Below, one piece after another: positions 8,840-18,285 of a stretch of 64,000 bases of DNA. The notes below the pieces were generated by a model. That model was given only the letters and a program-made list of their open reading frames with translations. It made no database searches and was not told the origin of the DNA. The DNA comes from an uncultured Collinsella sp. (GTDB lineage Bacteria > Actinomycetota > Coriobacteriia > Coriobacteriales > Coriobacteriaceae): assembly GCA_902479075.1 (NCBI GenBank), contig CABSNK010000014.1, forward strand, positions 1 through 64,000, written 5' to 3'. Positions within the stretch are counted from its first letter, which is position 1; each line of letters opens with the position of its first letter. The position numbers and the translations under genes are program-made.

Positions 8840-8865
8840 GTTTTTGAGAGAGGGGCGGGTCGCTG

Positions 8866-10491
8866 ATGGACGTCCGTACGGACGGCGATATTGCCGATAG
8901 CTTTTGGTGGCGGCGCACAACGCTGACGCGCCGCACTCCTCTGTATGACGCCTGCGTATCGGCGGGGCTGCTGGTCGCGGCGACGATTGTGGGCGCGCTG
9001 CTCGACCATCCGGGTCTCGCGCCGAGCATCATGATCGTCTATGTGTTCGCCGTTCAGCTGTGCGCATTCTTTACCTGGAGTCGCCCGTATTGCTTGCTGA
9101 GCTCGGCTGCTGCCGTGGCGCTCTACAACTTCTTGTTTGTCGACCCGCGCTACTCGCTGTCGCTTATCGACCGCGGCTATCCCGGCATGTTCTTCATCAT
9201 GTTTGTGGTCTCGCTTGTGTCGAGCTCGATTGCGTTGGCCCTGCGCCGCGCCTTGGCACAAGCTGCCGCCAGCGACCGTCGCACGCATATGGTGCTCGAG
9301 ACCAACCGCATGCTGCAACGGTGCGCCGATCAGCAGCAGATTGTCCATGCCATGGCAACGCAGCTGGCGCGTCTTTCGGGCTGTCCGGTCGTGTGGTACA
9401 GCGCCGACGCCGACGATGATGACCTGCTGCCGCGTGCGACGTACACAGCTGTGGGCGATGCGGCACCGGTGCACGAACTGGCGCCGCAGATGCCGCCGCG
9501 GCTCTCGGCGTCCGCCTATGTGGGAACGCCACTCGATGCCACCTATGGCGGCTCGGCGTTCTACGGCATATACCTGACGGTTCGCACAGGCGACGGCTTC
9601 GCGCGCTCGGGCGACCCCGCCTCGGTGGTGGGCGTGCTGGCTATCGTTGCCGAGCCCGACGTGCTGACGCATGAGGAGCGGACACTTGCCGATGCCATCG
9701 TGAGCGAAGGCGAGCTGGCGCTCGATCGCGCCCGCGCCATGGAGGCCCGCGAGGAGGCGGCGGTGCTTGCCAAAAACGAACAGCTGCGCGCCAACCTGCT
9801 GCGCTCCATCTCGCACGACCTGCGCACGCCGCTCACCAGTATTTCGGGCAATGCCGACGTGCTGCTCGACCAGGGCTCGACCGGCACCGCGGTGCTCGAT
9901 GCCCAGACGCGCCGCGGCCTGCTTCTATCCATTCGCTCGGATGCGCTGTGGCTCAACGCCACCGTCGAGAATCTGCTCGCCATCACCAAGCTCGAGGGTG
10001 GCGGTATGTGCCTGTCGACCACGCTCGAGCTCATGGACGATATCGTCGAGGAGGCGCTGCGCCACGTGAACCCTGCCGTGCGCGAGCACGACCTTAAGGT
10101 GGTGGCGTGCGATGAGCCGGCGCTCGTCAACGTCGATGCGCGCCTGATGGTGCAGCTGGTGGTCAATCTGGTGAACAACGCCATCACCTATACGCCCGCG
10201 GGCTCGCATATCATGATTTCGATTAGCGTCGACGATGGACGCGTGGCGTGCTCGGTGGCCGATGATGGTCCGGGCATCGCACCCGAGGATCGCGAGCGGA
10301 TCTTCGAGTCGTTCTATACCGCCAACCATGGTCTGGCCGACAGCCACCGCAGCGTTGGCCTGGGTCTTTCGCTCTGCCGTTCCATTGCGTTGGCACATGG
10401 CGGTAGCATAGAGGTTGCCGCGGCGGACCCGCACGGTTCGGTCTTTACGATTGAACTTCCCGCCGCCGACGTTTCGTTTGATAAGGAGTAG
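8866..10491 (+). CDS. KdpD-like sensor histidine kinase lacking the cytoplasmic input domains
   Basis: A 541-residue kinase. The DUF4118-type membrane region seen in KdpD lies at residues about 25-125 (with LYNFLFVDPRYSL), then a GAF-like region at about 140-280. The dimerisation box SISHDLRTPLTSISGNAD with phosphoacceptor His is near residue 317, the N box NLVNNAITY near 430, and the G boxes DDGPGIAPEDRERIFE and GLGLSL near the end. Classical KdpD begins with a KdpD/UspA input module of about 370 residues; that is absent here. It is followed 4 bases later by its response regulator. No kdpFABC pump genes are in the window, so the target may be kup or lie elsewhere. Confidence 0.88.
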   Translation: MDVRTDGDIADSFWWRRTTLTRRTPLYDACVSAGLLVAATIVGALLDHPGLAPSIMIVYVFAVQLCAFFTWSRPYCLLSSAAAVALYNFLFVDPRYSLSLIDRGYPGMFFIMFVVSLVSSSIALALRRALAQAAASDRRTHMVLETNRMLQRCADQQQIVHAMATQLARLSGCPVVWYSADADDDDLLPRATYTAVGDAAPVHELAPQMPPRLSASAYVGTPLDATYGGSAFYGIYLTVRTGDGFARSGDPASVVGVLAIVAEPDVLTHEERTLADAIVSEGELALDRARAMEAREEAAVLAKNEQLRANLLRSISHDLRTPLTSISGNADVLLDQGSTGTAVLDAQTRRGLLLSIRSDALWLNATVENLLAITKLEGGGMCLSTTLELMDDIVEEALRHVNPAVREHDLKVVACDEPALVNVDARLMVQLVVNLVNNAITYTPAGSHIMISISVDDGRVACSVADDGPGIAPEDRERIFESFYTANHGLADSHRSVGLGLSLCRSIALAHGGSIEVAAADPHGSVFTIELPAADVSFDKE

Positions 10492-10495
10492 CGCT

Positions 10496-11209
10496 GTGCC
10501 GAACTCTGCCGTAAAACCGCTCATCTTGGTCGTTGAGGACGACCCCGCCGTTCGCAATCTTATCGTTGCCGCGCTCGAGGCGCACGGCTTGCGCCATATG
10601 GCTGTGGAGACCGCCCATGCCGCCATCGCCGCCGCCTCATCGCAGGCACCGAGCATCGTGCTGCTCGATCTGGGCCTGCCCGATATGGACGGCGTCAAGG
10701 TGGTGGAGTCGGTGCGCGCATGGTCGGGCATGCCGATCATCGTGGTCTCGGCGCGCAGCGAAGATGCGGACAAAATCCGCGCGCTCGATGCCGGTGCCGA
10801 CGACTATCTGACCAAGCCGTTTTCGGTCGAGGAACTGCTCGCGCGCATTCGCACGACGCTCAGGCGCCTTTCGTATGCGCAAACGGGCGGCGTTGTCTCC
10901 GAGGGCTCGTTCGATACCGGTGAGCTGCATATCGATTTTGATGCCGGCATTGCCACGATGGATGGCGAGGAGTTGCACCTGACGCCGATTGAGTACAAGC
11001 TCCTGTGCCTGCTGGCGCATAACGCCGACAAGGTACTGACGCACCAGTTTATCCTGCACGAGATTTGGGGCACGGCAACTAAGAGTGACCTGGCAAGCCT
11101 GCGCGTCTTTATGGGTACGCTGCGTAAGAAGATCGAGTCCGACCCCGCGCATCCGCGCTATATCCAGACGCACGTGGGTATCGGCTATCGCCTGGTCACC
11201 CAAGGGTAG
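10496..11209 (+). CDS. KdpE-like OmpR-family response regulator
   Basis: A 237-residue regulator: receiver domain with EDDP acid pair, phosphoacceptor Asp in LLDLGLPDMDG, conserved SAR and DYLTKPF lysine, then a winged-helix DNA-binding domain (LTPIEYKLLCLLAHNADKVL, then TLRKKIE and GIGYRLV). The start is GTG 10496 with aaggag before it; longer in-frame starts would overlap the kinase. It forms an operon with the kinase. DNA targets cannot be read from the sequence. Confidence 0.9.
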   Translation: MPNSAVKPLILVVEDDPAVRNLIVAALEAHGLRHMAVETAHAAIAAASSQAPSIVLLDLGLPDMDGVKVVESVRAWSGMPIIVVSARSEDADKIRALDAGADDYLTKPFSVEELLARIRTTLRRLSYAQTGGVVSEGSFDTGELHIDFDAGIATMDGEELHLTPIEYKLLCLLAHNADKVLTHQFILHEIWGTATKSDLASLRVFMGTLRKKIESDPAHPRYIQTHVGIGYRLVTQG

Positions 11210-11233
11210 GATGACGTCCGCCATCCTACTATG

Positions 11234-11300
11234 AGTTGCGGTGAAATAGTTCTTGTTTGGGCCTTTGCCAGGCATTTTTAGGAACTATTCCACCGCAACT
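11234..11300. repeat. Palindromic repeat between convergent genes (gttgcggtgaaatag family)
   Basis: Arms agttgcggtgaaatagttc (11234-11252) and gaactattccaccgcaact (11282-11300), 19 bases with one mismatch. It sits 4 bases beyond the rlmKL stop and 24 beyond the kdpE-like stop, so it can serve as a two-way terminator. A second copy lies at 40239-40304. Confidence 0.8.
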
Positions 11301-11304
11301 TTGT

Positions 11305-13872
11305 TTATTTGCCCTTGGGCTTGCTGGCGTAGAACTTCTTCTTTTTGGGCTTGCCTGCGCAGGCGGTCTTGCCGTCGCCGCGCGGCCCTTGGTCGCCGGC
11401 CTGCGCGTGCGCGGGCGCTGCTGCGCGAGGCTTGTGGGCTTCGGGGTTGCGCAGCTCCTCGGTTCGCTCGGCAATCTCTTCGGCGCTAAAGCCGACCTCG
11501 GCCATGGCGTCCTCGATGGGCAGGCGGCGCACGATATAGCAATGGTGCACCTTCTGGTTGCGCGCGAAATCCTCGGGAATGGTCTGCGCCGTAATGTCCT
11601 CCAGCACGACGCCCGCGCGTGCGAGCTTGCGCGTCTCGGGGCGGAAGCCACGCAGGTTGCAGCTAAAGATGGCGTGGCCGCCCTGTGCGAGCAGGCGCGA
11701 TACGCCGGCCAAAAGCTCGACATGGTCGCGCTGGACATCCCAGGTGCGGCGGCCCATCTTGGACGAGTTCGAGAACGTGGGCGGGTCGACAAAGATCAGG
11801 TCCCAGCGGTTGCGCGTCTGGCGTTGGTCGCGAATCCAGGCGAGCACGTCGTCGCGCACAAAATGATGCTGCGGTCCCACAAAGCCGTTTTGGCGCATGT
11901 TGCGCTCGGCCCAGTCCAGGTAGGTGTTGGAGAGGTCGACCGTCACGGTCTCCTCTACGCCGCCGTCCGCCGCGTAGCAGGTGGCGGTGCCGGTATAGGC
12001 AAACAGGTTGAGGAAGCGACGCGCCTGCTTGGCGTGCTCGCGCACCAGGTTGCGGGTGACGCGGTGATCCAGGAAGATACCCACATCCAGATAATCGTCA
12101 AAGTTGACGGCAAAGGTGAGTCCACCCTCTTCGATGAGCGGCAGGCGACGGCGAGCGATGTTGGCGCGCTCGCCCGATCCGCCCTTGCCGGCGCCCTGCT
12201 TGCCGTACTGCGAGCCGCCACGCGAGCGCATGCGGGCCTTGGCGTGCACATGCTCGGCCGGAACATCCAGGATACGCGGTGCGATGGCCAAGATGTCGAG
12301 CATGCGGGCCTGGGCTAGCGCGGGATCGATGGTCTTAGGCGCGGCGTACTCGGCGATGACGAGCCAGCGGCCCGGCGTCTGCGGGCAGCCCTCGTACAGG
12401 TCAATGGCGGCGGAGTAGTCGGGCAGGTCGGCATCGTAGACGCGGTAGCAGCTCACGCCCTCGCGCTTGGCCCACTTGCGGCGCAGACGGGCATTCTTGC
12501 GCAGGCGGTTGGCGAACTGCTCCGACTCGGGGATGAGCACGGGCAGCGGCTTGCCGTCGCCCAGGTCGAGTGTGGCGGCAGGCTCGGGCATAGGGGTGCC
12601 GGCGGCGTTGTCGTTGACTTCGTCGGCATCCGTGACCTCGGCCTCGGCATCCGCACTGGTCGAAGCCTCAAACGCTGCGGCGGCGTGGTCGAGCGAAGGC
12701 CAGACTTCGACGGTCGCCTCTTCGTTGTTGGGCATGACGGTGATCGAGCGCTCGGGCTCGGCGTGGAGCGCGCGGGCCAGCAATCCGTCGCGGGTGAGCG
12801 CGGCGACCGGCGCCGCGGCAAGCTCGGGCGCGCGGCGCAGCTCGCCGACCAGCGTCATGACGTCGTGCATGAGCGAAAGCGGGGTTTCGGTGGTGTCTGC
12901 GACCACGGCGGCACCGGCGACAGCGCCTGCATGGTCCAGCACGGTGGCTGGTTTGGCAGCGCAGAAGTCGACGAAACGCTTGTAGCCGGCGCACTTGATC
13001 ATACGCTCGGCAGTCTTGCGGGCGGCGGGGTCGATGTCTACGGCCACGATGCGCGCCTGGCGCTCGCGCGCCGTCGCCTCGCGCTCGCGCGCCTCGGCAA
13101 GCAGTTGTTCCCATAGGTCGGCATCATGCAGCTGCCAGCCCTCAAAACCCCAGTGCTTGCGCGCGGCACCCGGGGCGCGGTCGGTCAGGATATTCACGGC
13201 CTCCAGCAGCAGACCGCCGCCGGCGCACGAGGCATCGATCAGCGTGGGCAGGGCTTCATTCTCGTAATCATCGGCCGTCAGCTCGCGCTCGCACAGTGCG
13301 GTCCAGCCGACCTGCGCCAGCACCAGAGCGGCGTAGTCGGGGCGCAGCACGTGCGCGCCCTCGCCGGCACGGGTCGCCGCGGGCGGCAGGCGCTTGAACA
13401 GCGGGTCGCCCGAAAGGTCTAGGCTTATGCTCGCGCGGCGCTGGCGCAGCGAAAGCAGTAGGTGAACATCGGGGTCGGCGGCATCGACGTCGGCGCGACG
13501 GCCCGTGGTCTCGGCCAGGCGGTCGCACAATGCGTCCTTGGCGCGCAGGGCCGAGAAGCGCGTGTTGCGCAGCTGCTCGGTCACGCCGCGGGCGGTAATG
13601 GCGATGGTGGCGCCGGGGCGGACGATGCTCTCCCAGGCGATGTCGTAAACGCTATCGTACAGTTTATCGGCATCCTGCGCCTCAAAGCGCCCGAGTACCA
13701 CGAACACGCGGCTCGCCAGGCGCGACCACAGACAGGCGCGGTAGCCTTCTTCGAGCTCGCCCTCAAACGTGGCGCGGCCCTTCAGCCGGCGAACATGCGA
13801 AAGCCCGAGGCGTTTAAGCTCATCGGCGAGTGCGGACTCAAAGCCCTCGGGGCAGCTTGCGTAAAATTCCAT
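11305..13872 (-). CDS. rlmKL: Bifunctional 23S rRNA methyltransferase RlmKL
   Basis: An 855-residue protein with the RlmL plus RlmK layout. The N-terminal THUMP region starts MEFYASCPEGFESALADELKRLG. An N2-methyltransferase domain follows, with IDASCAGGGLLLEAVN and a degraded middle section. The C-terminal RlmK half has FLNLFAYTGTATCYAADGG (SAM site), LIFVDPPTFSNSSKM (catalytic DPP) and FSCNLRGF. E. coli RlmKL modifies G2445 (N2) and G2069 (N7) of 23S rRNA. Residues about 330-430 form an Ala/Asp/Glu-rich insertion near the domain junction. A lysine-rich tail (KPKKKKFYASKPKGK) probably binds RNA. Ribosome site agagg before the ATG. Single gene. Confidence 0.9.
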   Translation of the reverse strand: MEFYASCPEGFESALADELKRLGLSHVRRLKGRATFEGELEEGYRACLWSRLASRVFVVLGRFEAQDADKLYDSVYDIAWESIVRPGATIAITARGVTEQLRNTRFSALRAKDALCDRLAETTGRRADVDAADPDVHLLLSLRQRRASISLDLSGDPLFKRLPPAATRAGEGAHVLRPDYAALVLAQVGWTALCERELTADDYENEALPTLIDASCAGGGLLLEAVNILTDRAPGAARKHWGFEGWQLHDADLWEQLLAEAREREATARERQARIVAVDIDPAARKTAERMIKCAGYKRFVDFCAAKPATVLDHAGAVAGAAVVADTTETPLSLMHDVMTLVGELRRAPELAAAPVAALTRDGLLARALHAEPERSITVMPNNEEATVEVWPSLDHAAAAFEASTSADAEAEVTDADEVNDNAAGTPMPEPAATLDLGDGKPLPVLIPESEQFANRLRKNARLRRKWAKREGVSCYRVYDADLPDYSAAIDLYEGCPQTPGRWLVIAEYAAPKTIDPALAQARMLDILAIAPRILDVPAEHVHAKARMRSRGGSQYGKQGAGKGGSGERANIARRRLPLIEEGGLTFAVNFDDYLDVGIFLDHRVTRNLVREHAKQARRFLNLFAYTGTATCYAADGGVEETVTVDLSNTYLDWAERNMRQNGFVGPQHHFVRDDVLAWIRDQRQTRNRWDLIFVDPPTFSNSSKMGRRTWDVQRDHVELLAGVSRLLAQGGHAIFSCNLRGFRPETRKLARAGVVLEDITAQTIPEDFARNQKVHHCYIVRRLPIEDAMAEVGFSAEEIAERTEELRNPEAHKPRAAAPAHAQAGDQGPRGDGKTACAGKPKKKKFYASKPKGK

Positions 13873-13947
13873 GGGTGACCTCTCTGGTTGCGTCGCTCCA
13901 TTATATGATGGATGCTTCGTTTACTCTCGCCCCCGAAAGGAACCCAT

Positions 13948-14775
13948 ATGATTGATGCGTGCCCCGATTCTGCCGTGCTCTTTTTTGACGTGGACGGCAC
14001 GCTGGCGTCGTTCGATCCCGACAACATGACCGACAAGGACTTTTCGGCGGTTCGCCCCTCGCAGGCGGTGATCGAGGCGTTTCATCGTCTGCGCGACGCA
14101 GGGCACAAGGCGTTTATCTGCACGGGTCGTCCCTTGTGGCTGATTGCCGATGGCCTGCGTGCTTTGGAGCCTGCGGGTGTCGTTGCCATGGCGGGCGCCA
14201 CGCTCGAGGTCGAGGGTCGCGTGGTGCATGAGGACTGCTTTGACGAGGACGTTATCGAGGAGCTTGCGCGCCGTATGGCCGCGGCAGGGATTGAGGCCTT
14301 TTTCGAGACCAACGTGGCTACTTTTGCCCTGGAACCCGCGGGTGTTGAGCAGTCGTCTCTGATCGGCCCTTCTGTGGTGCACAGCGCCGAGGAGATGCGC
14401 GTCGACGGCAGTCTGCGCGTGGGCAAGGTATGCCTCAATGTGCCCAGTTTGGCTCGCGTAGCCAACGATGACGGCTTTATCGATTGCGAGTTTGAGCTGT
14501 GTAACACCGGTGGCCAGAATCGCGAGCTGAGCCCCAAGGGCATTGACAAGGGTGTGGGCGTGGCGCGAGCGCTGGCGTATCTGGGCCGCACTGGCAACGC
14601 GCGCACCTTTGGCTTTGGTGATTCGGGTAACGACCTGGGCATGCTCGCCGCTGTCGAGACGGCCGTGGCCATGGGCAACGCCATGCCTGAGGTCAAGGCG
14701 GTCGCCGACTACGTGACCGACGATGTCGCACACGACGGTACCGTCACAGCGATGCAGCATTTCGGCCTCATCTAA
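13948..14775 (+). CDS. HAD-superfamily hydrolase, Cof-type
   Basis: A 275-residue phosphatase. Motif I is LFFDVDGTLASFDP, with the nucleophile Asp; FICTGRP is motif II; K in LSPKGIDKG is motif III; and GFGDSGNDLGMLAAVETAVAMGNA is motif IV, typical of the Cof/YbjI subfamily acting on sugar phosphates or flavin phosphates. The start is the ATG after gaaagga; an earlier in-frame start at 13912 has no ribosome site. Divergent from rlmKL with a 75-base gap. Substrate unknown. Confidence 0.88.
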   Translation: MIDACPDSAVLFFDVDGTLASFDPDNMTDKDFSAVRPSQAVIEAFHRLRDAGHKAFICTGRPLWLIADGLRALEPAGVVAMAGATLEVEGRVVHEDCFDEDVIEELARRMAAAGIEAFFETNVATFALEPAGVEQSSLIGPSVVHSAEEMRVDGSLRVGKVCLNVPSLARVANDDGFIDCEFELCNTGGQNRELSPKGIDKGVGVARALAYLGRTGNARTFGFGDSGNDLGMLAAVETAVAMGNAMPEVKAVADYVTDDVAHDGTVTAMQHFGLI

Positions 14776-14968
14776 TGAATCCCGCGTTCTGACGTTTGCC
14801 CAAACTGTGACTCTTTGCTTTTGCATGCTCAATCGATTTATCAATCCAAACACTGAGGTGTTTATACCGTTCGCCGAGAAGATAAAAAACCGCAGCTCAC
14901 GCCTTGATAAACGTAGGTAAAGTGTTTAGCAGTTTAACGCCCATGTGCAAGCGAAAGGAATCAGGCAG

Positions 14969-15673
14969 ATGGCAATCAAGGTGTTCGCTGACGGTGCAAA
15001 CCTCGAGGGCATGCTCGACATGTACGAGAACGGCAACGTTCAGGGTTTCACGACCAACCCGTCCCTTATGAAGAAGGGCGGCGTGACGGATTACCGCGCG
15101 TTTGCCAAGGAGGTCCTGGCCCACATCACCGATGTGTCCGTCTCGTTTGAGGTCTTTGCCGACGACGTCGAGACCATGGAGGTCGAGGCGCGCGAGATCG
15201 CTACCTGGGCCGAGAACGTCTACGTCAAGATTCCGTGCGTGACTACCAAGGGCGAGTCCACCGCCGAGCTGGTGCGCAAGCTTTCGGCCGACGGCATCAA
15301 GGTCAACGTCACCACCATCTTTACGCCTACGCAGGTCGACGAGATGGTCGAGGCCGTTGACGCCGAGACGCCGTCCATTATCTCGCTCTTTGCCGGCCGT
15401 ATCGCCGATACCGGCGTCGACCCCATTCCGTTTATGACGGAGTCGGTCAAGAAGGCCGCCGCCAAGCCCAACTGTGAGGTCCTGTGGGCGTCCACGCGCG
15501 AACTTATCAACATTTACCAGGCAGAAGCCTGCGGTTGCCAGATCATTACAGTGCCCAACAGCATCCTGGCCAAGCGCAAGAACATCGGTCGCGACCCGTA
15601 CGAGGTCTCGCTCGACACCGTGCGCGGCTTTGCCAAAGATATCGCGGCGCTCGGTTTCCATATCCTGCCGTAG
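14969..15673 (+). CDS. Transaldolase / fructose-6-phosphate aldolase family protein
   Basis: A 234-residue TIM-barrel aldolase of the small transaldolase group: KVFADGANLEGM at strand 1, GFTTNPSLMKKGG, catalytic Lys87 in NVYVKIPC, then NVTTIFTPTQ, SLFAGRIADTG and a C-terminal helix. Small members are either fructose-6-phosphate aldolases or true transaldolases; the sequence alone does not decide. gaaagga lies upstream of the chosen ATG. The upstream 190-base gap holds no recognised site. The gene is followed by two hairpins and a short echo of its own 3' end at 15808. Confidence 0.88.
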   Translation: MAIKVFADGANLEGMLDMYENGNVQGFTTNPSLMKKGGVTDYRAFAKEVLAHITDVSVSFEVFADDVETMEVEAREIATWAENVYVKIPCVTTKGESTAELVRKLSADGIKVNVTTIFTPTQVDEMVEAVDAETPSIISLFAGRIADTGVDPIPFMTESVKKAAAKPNCEVLWASTRELINIYQAEACGCQIITVPNSILAKRKNIGRDPYEVSLDTVRGFAKDIAALGFHILP

Positions 15674-15703
15674 CGCGAACACCGACTGTACCGTGGGCTG
15701 TTC

Positions 15704-15775
15704 GCCCCGGCCTTTCCTTTCCCTATCGCTCACGCGCTCCGCGAGGGTCGCGCTAGGCAAAGGAAAGGCCGGGGC
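15704..15775. repeat. Long hairpin downstream of the aldolase gene
   Basis: Perfect 17-base arms gccccggcctttccttt (15704-15720) and aaaggaaaggccggggc (15759-15775). The inner region can pair further (cctatcgc with gcgctagg). It starts 30 bases after the stop codon and has no T tract directly after it. Confidence 0.75.
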
Positions 15776-15914
15776 TGCCGGCACGAGCTTGCCAGCAAGT
15801 TGGCGATTGGCTTCCATATCCTGCCGTGGGCAAAGGTACCCCCGCCTGCGCCGTGCAAAATTGAGAGTATTCAGCAAGGTAAAGGTCTTTATCAGTTGAC
15901 CGAAGCATGGAACG

Positions 15915-15958
15915 GCCCCCGTTTTGGCTCTGACGACGCTAAAACGGGGGCTGTTTTT
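15915..15958 (+). terminator. Terminator between aldolase and tex
   Basis: Arms gcccccgtttt and aaaacgggggc, followed by tgttttttg. It is well placed to stop plus-strand transcripts before the convergent tex gene. Confidence 0.75.
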
Positions 15959-16054
15959 TGCTTTTTCGTCTCTGAGGGGCATCCGGAACGGTGGAATTTG
16001 CAGAATACTCGCGATTTTGCACGTCGCGTGAGGGGGGACCCTTGCTTTGGCGGT

Positions 16055-18202
16055 TTACTTCCCCTGCACCATGGTGAGCGAGATCTTTTTGCGGTCGCGA
16101 TCGACCTTCTCGACCCACACCTTGACCGTATCGCCGACGCGCACCACGTCGCTCGGGTGCTTGACAAAGCGGTTGGCCAGCTTGGAGATGTGCACGAGGC
16201 CGTCCTGGTGCACGCCCACGTCGACGAAGGCACCAAAGTCGACGACGTTGCGCACCGTGCCCTTGAGCTCCATGCCGGGCTCCAGGTCGTCGATGGAAAG
16301 TGCCGAGCGGCTAAAGACCACCTCGGGCGCGTCGTCGCGCGGGTCGCGACCGGGCTTCTTGAGCTCGTTAACGATGTCGATGAGCGTGAGGGTGCCGCAG
16401 CCCAGGTCGCTTGCCAGCGTCGAGATGCTGCCCAGACGGCGCTCGATGTCGGGCGCGCCGCCGCGGCTGAGCTCGCTTGCTTTAACGCCGGCGCGTTCCA
16501 GGACGGCCGTGGCCACCTCGTAGCTCTCGGGGTGGACGCTTGTCGCGTCGAGCGGGTTCTTGCCGCCGCTGATGCGCAGGAAGCCCGCGGCGTTGAGGTA
16601 TGCCTTGGGCCCCAGCTTGGGAACCTTCTTGAGCTGGCGGCGATCGGTAAAGGCGCCGTTTTCCTCGCGGTAGGCCACGATGTTCTTGGCCACGCTCGGC
16701 GTGATGCCCGATACATACCCCAGCAGGCTTGCGCTCGCGGTGTTGACGTCGACGCCCACGCGGTTGACGACGTCCTCCACCACGTGGCCCAGGGTGCGCG
16801 AGAGCTCGGCCTGGTCAAGGTCGTGCTGGTACTGGCCCACGCCGATGGACTGGGGCGGAATCTTGACGAGCTCTGCCAGCGGGTCCTGCAGGCGGCGGCC
16901 CAAGCTCATGGCGCCGCGCACGGTGACGTCCAGGTCGGGATATTCCTGGCTGGCGAGCTCGGAGGCGGAGTACACCGACGCGCCGGCCTCGTTGACGATG
17001 GTGTATCGCAGTCCGGGTGCCTGCTCGGCAATGAACTCCGAGACGACTTCCTCGGTCTCGCGGCTGGCGGTGCCGTTGCCGATGACGATGGTGTTGACGC
17101 TGTCCTTCTTGACGAGGCGGGCGAGCTCGCGCTTGGTGCCGGCGACGTCGTGGCGCGGCTTGGTGGGGTAGACCACGCCGTGGTCGAGCAGCTTGCCGGT
17201 CTCGTCCATGACGGCGACCTTGCAGCCTGTGCGGTAGCCCGGGTCGAGCGCGAGCACGCGGGCGCCGCGCACGGGGCGTGCCGAGAGCAAGCCTTCGAGA
17301 TTCTTGGCAAAGACGTTGATGGCCTCGGTCTGGGCGCGAACGGTGAGTTTGGCGCGGGCCTCGCGCTCCAGCGAGGGGGCCATGAGGCGCTTGTAGCCGT
17401 CGGCGATAGCGGCGTCAAAGACGGGCGCGAACACGCCCTGGCGGCGGGGCCAACGGCTGCCGAGGCGCGCCGTGGCGACAGCGCCGTCGACGTTCACGCG
17501 CACGCGGAGCTTGCCCTCGCGCTCACCGCGGTCGATAGCCAGCACGCGGTGGTTGGGTATACGGCGCAGCGGCTCATCATAGCTGTAGTAGGGCTCGTAG
17601 GGAGTCTTTTCGGCGGGGTCGGTGGCCTCGACGACGATATCGGCGGTGTTTTGCGTAAAGGCGCGCAGGTCGGCGACGTTCTCGGGGTCTTCGGCCACCG
17701 TCTCGGCCACGATGTCGGCGGCGCCGGCGAGCGCCTTCTCGGGCGTGTCGAAGCCGGCTTCCTCGTTGACGTATGCCGCGGCGGCGTCGAGTGCACTGCC
17801 CTTGGCCGAGGCCTGCATGATGATCATGTTGGCAAGCGGCTCCAGGCCTGCCTCGCGGGCCTTCTGCGCGCGGGTCATGCGCTTTTTGCGGTAGGGCTTG
17901 TAGAGGTCCTCGACACGCTGGAGCTGCGTGGCCTCGCGAATCTGCTGCTCGAGTTCGGGCGTGAGCTTGCCCTGGGCGTCGATAAGCAGAATGACGTCCT
18001 CTTTACGCTGCTCAAGATTGCGCAGGTAGGACAGGCGCTCGTCGAGGGCGCGCAGGGCGACATCGTCCATGCCGCCCGTGGCCTCCTTGCGGTAGCGCGA
18101 GATAAAGGGGATGGTGTTGCCCTCGTCGATGAGCTTGACGGCCGCCTCGATGTTGGCGGCCTTAAGGTTGAGCTCGCGGGCGAGCTGGGCGATAAGATCC
18201 AT
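16055..18202 (-). CDS. tex: Tex family transcription accessory / RNA-binding protein
   Basis: A 715-residue protein with the full Tex layout: N-terminal helical domain (FISRYRKEATGGMDD is a signature), YqgF/RNase H-like domain (VLALDPGYRTGCKVAVMD), helix-hairpin-helix repeats (GYVSGITPSVAKNIVAYRE) and a C-terminal S1 domain (LKGTVRNVVDFGAFVDVGV, then KISLTMVQGK). Tex binds nucleic acids and affects transcription and stress tolerance in several bacteria. ATG 18202 follows aaggag; the frame is open further upstream but without a ribosome site. Single gene. Confidence 0.93.
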   Translation of the reverse strand: MDLIAQLARELNLKAANIEAAVKLIDEGNTIPFISRYRKEATGGMDDVALRALDERLSYLRNLEQRKEDVILLIDAQGKLTPELEQQIREATQLQRVEDLYKPYRKKRMTRAQKAREAGLEPLANMIIMQASAKGSALDAAAAYVNEEAGFDTPEKALAGAADIVAETVAEDPENVADLRAFTQNTADIVVEATDPAEKTPYEPYYSYDEPLRRIPNHRVLAIDRGEREGKLRVRVNVDGAVATARLGSRWPRRQGVFAPVFDAAIADGYKRLMAPSLEREARAKLTVRAQTEAINVFAKNLEGLLSARPVRGARVLALDPGYRTGCKVAVMDETGKLLDHGVVYPTKPRHDVAGTKRELARLVKKDSVNTIVIGNGTASRETEEVVSEFIAEQAPGLRYTIVNEAGASVYSASELASQEYPDLDVTVRGAMSLGRRLQDPLAELVKIPPQSIGVGQYQHDLDQAELSRTLGHVVEDVVNRVGVDVNTASASLLGYVSGITPSVAKNIVAYREENGAFTDRRQLKKVPKLGPKAYLNAAGFLRISGGKNPLDATSVHPESYEVATAVLERAGVKASELSRGGAPDIERRLGSISTLASDLGCGTLTLIDIVNELKKPGRDPRDDAPEVVFSRSALSIDDLEPGMELKGTVRNVVDFGAFVDVGVHQDGLVHISKLANRFVKHPSDVVRVGDTVKVWVEKVDRDRKKISLTMVQGK

Positions 18203-18285
18203 GGGACTCCTTGCGTTTAAGGTGCGTTTGCAGCACAGAGCTACCAAGGATACCACCCGTCCCAAAAGGCTGTTTTGGGACCGCG

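Noticed and set aside
15800..18220. An 806-residue plus-strand frame opposite tex
   Set aside because: Shadow of tex caused by GC-rich codon bias; no recognisable domain, while tex has all its expected motifs.
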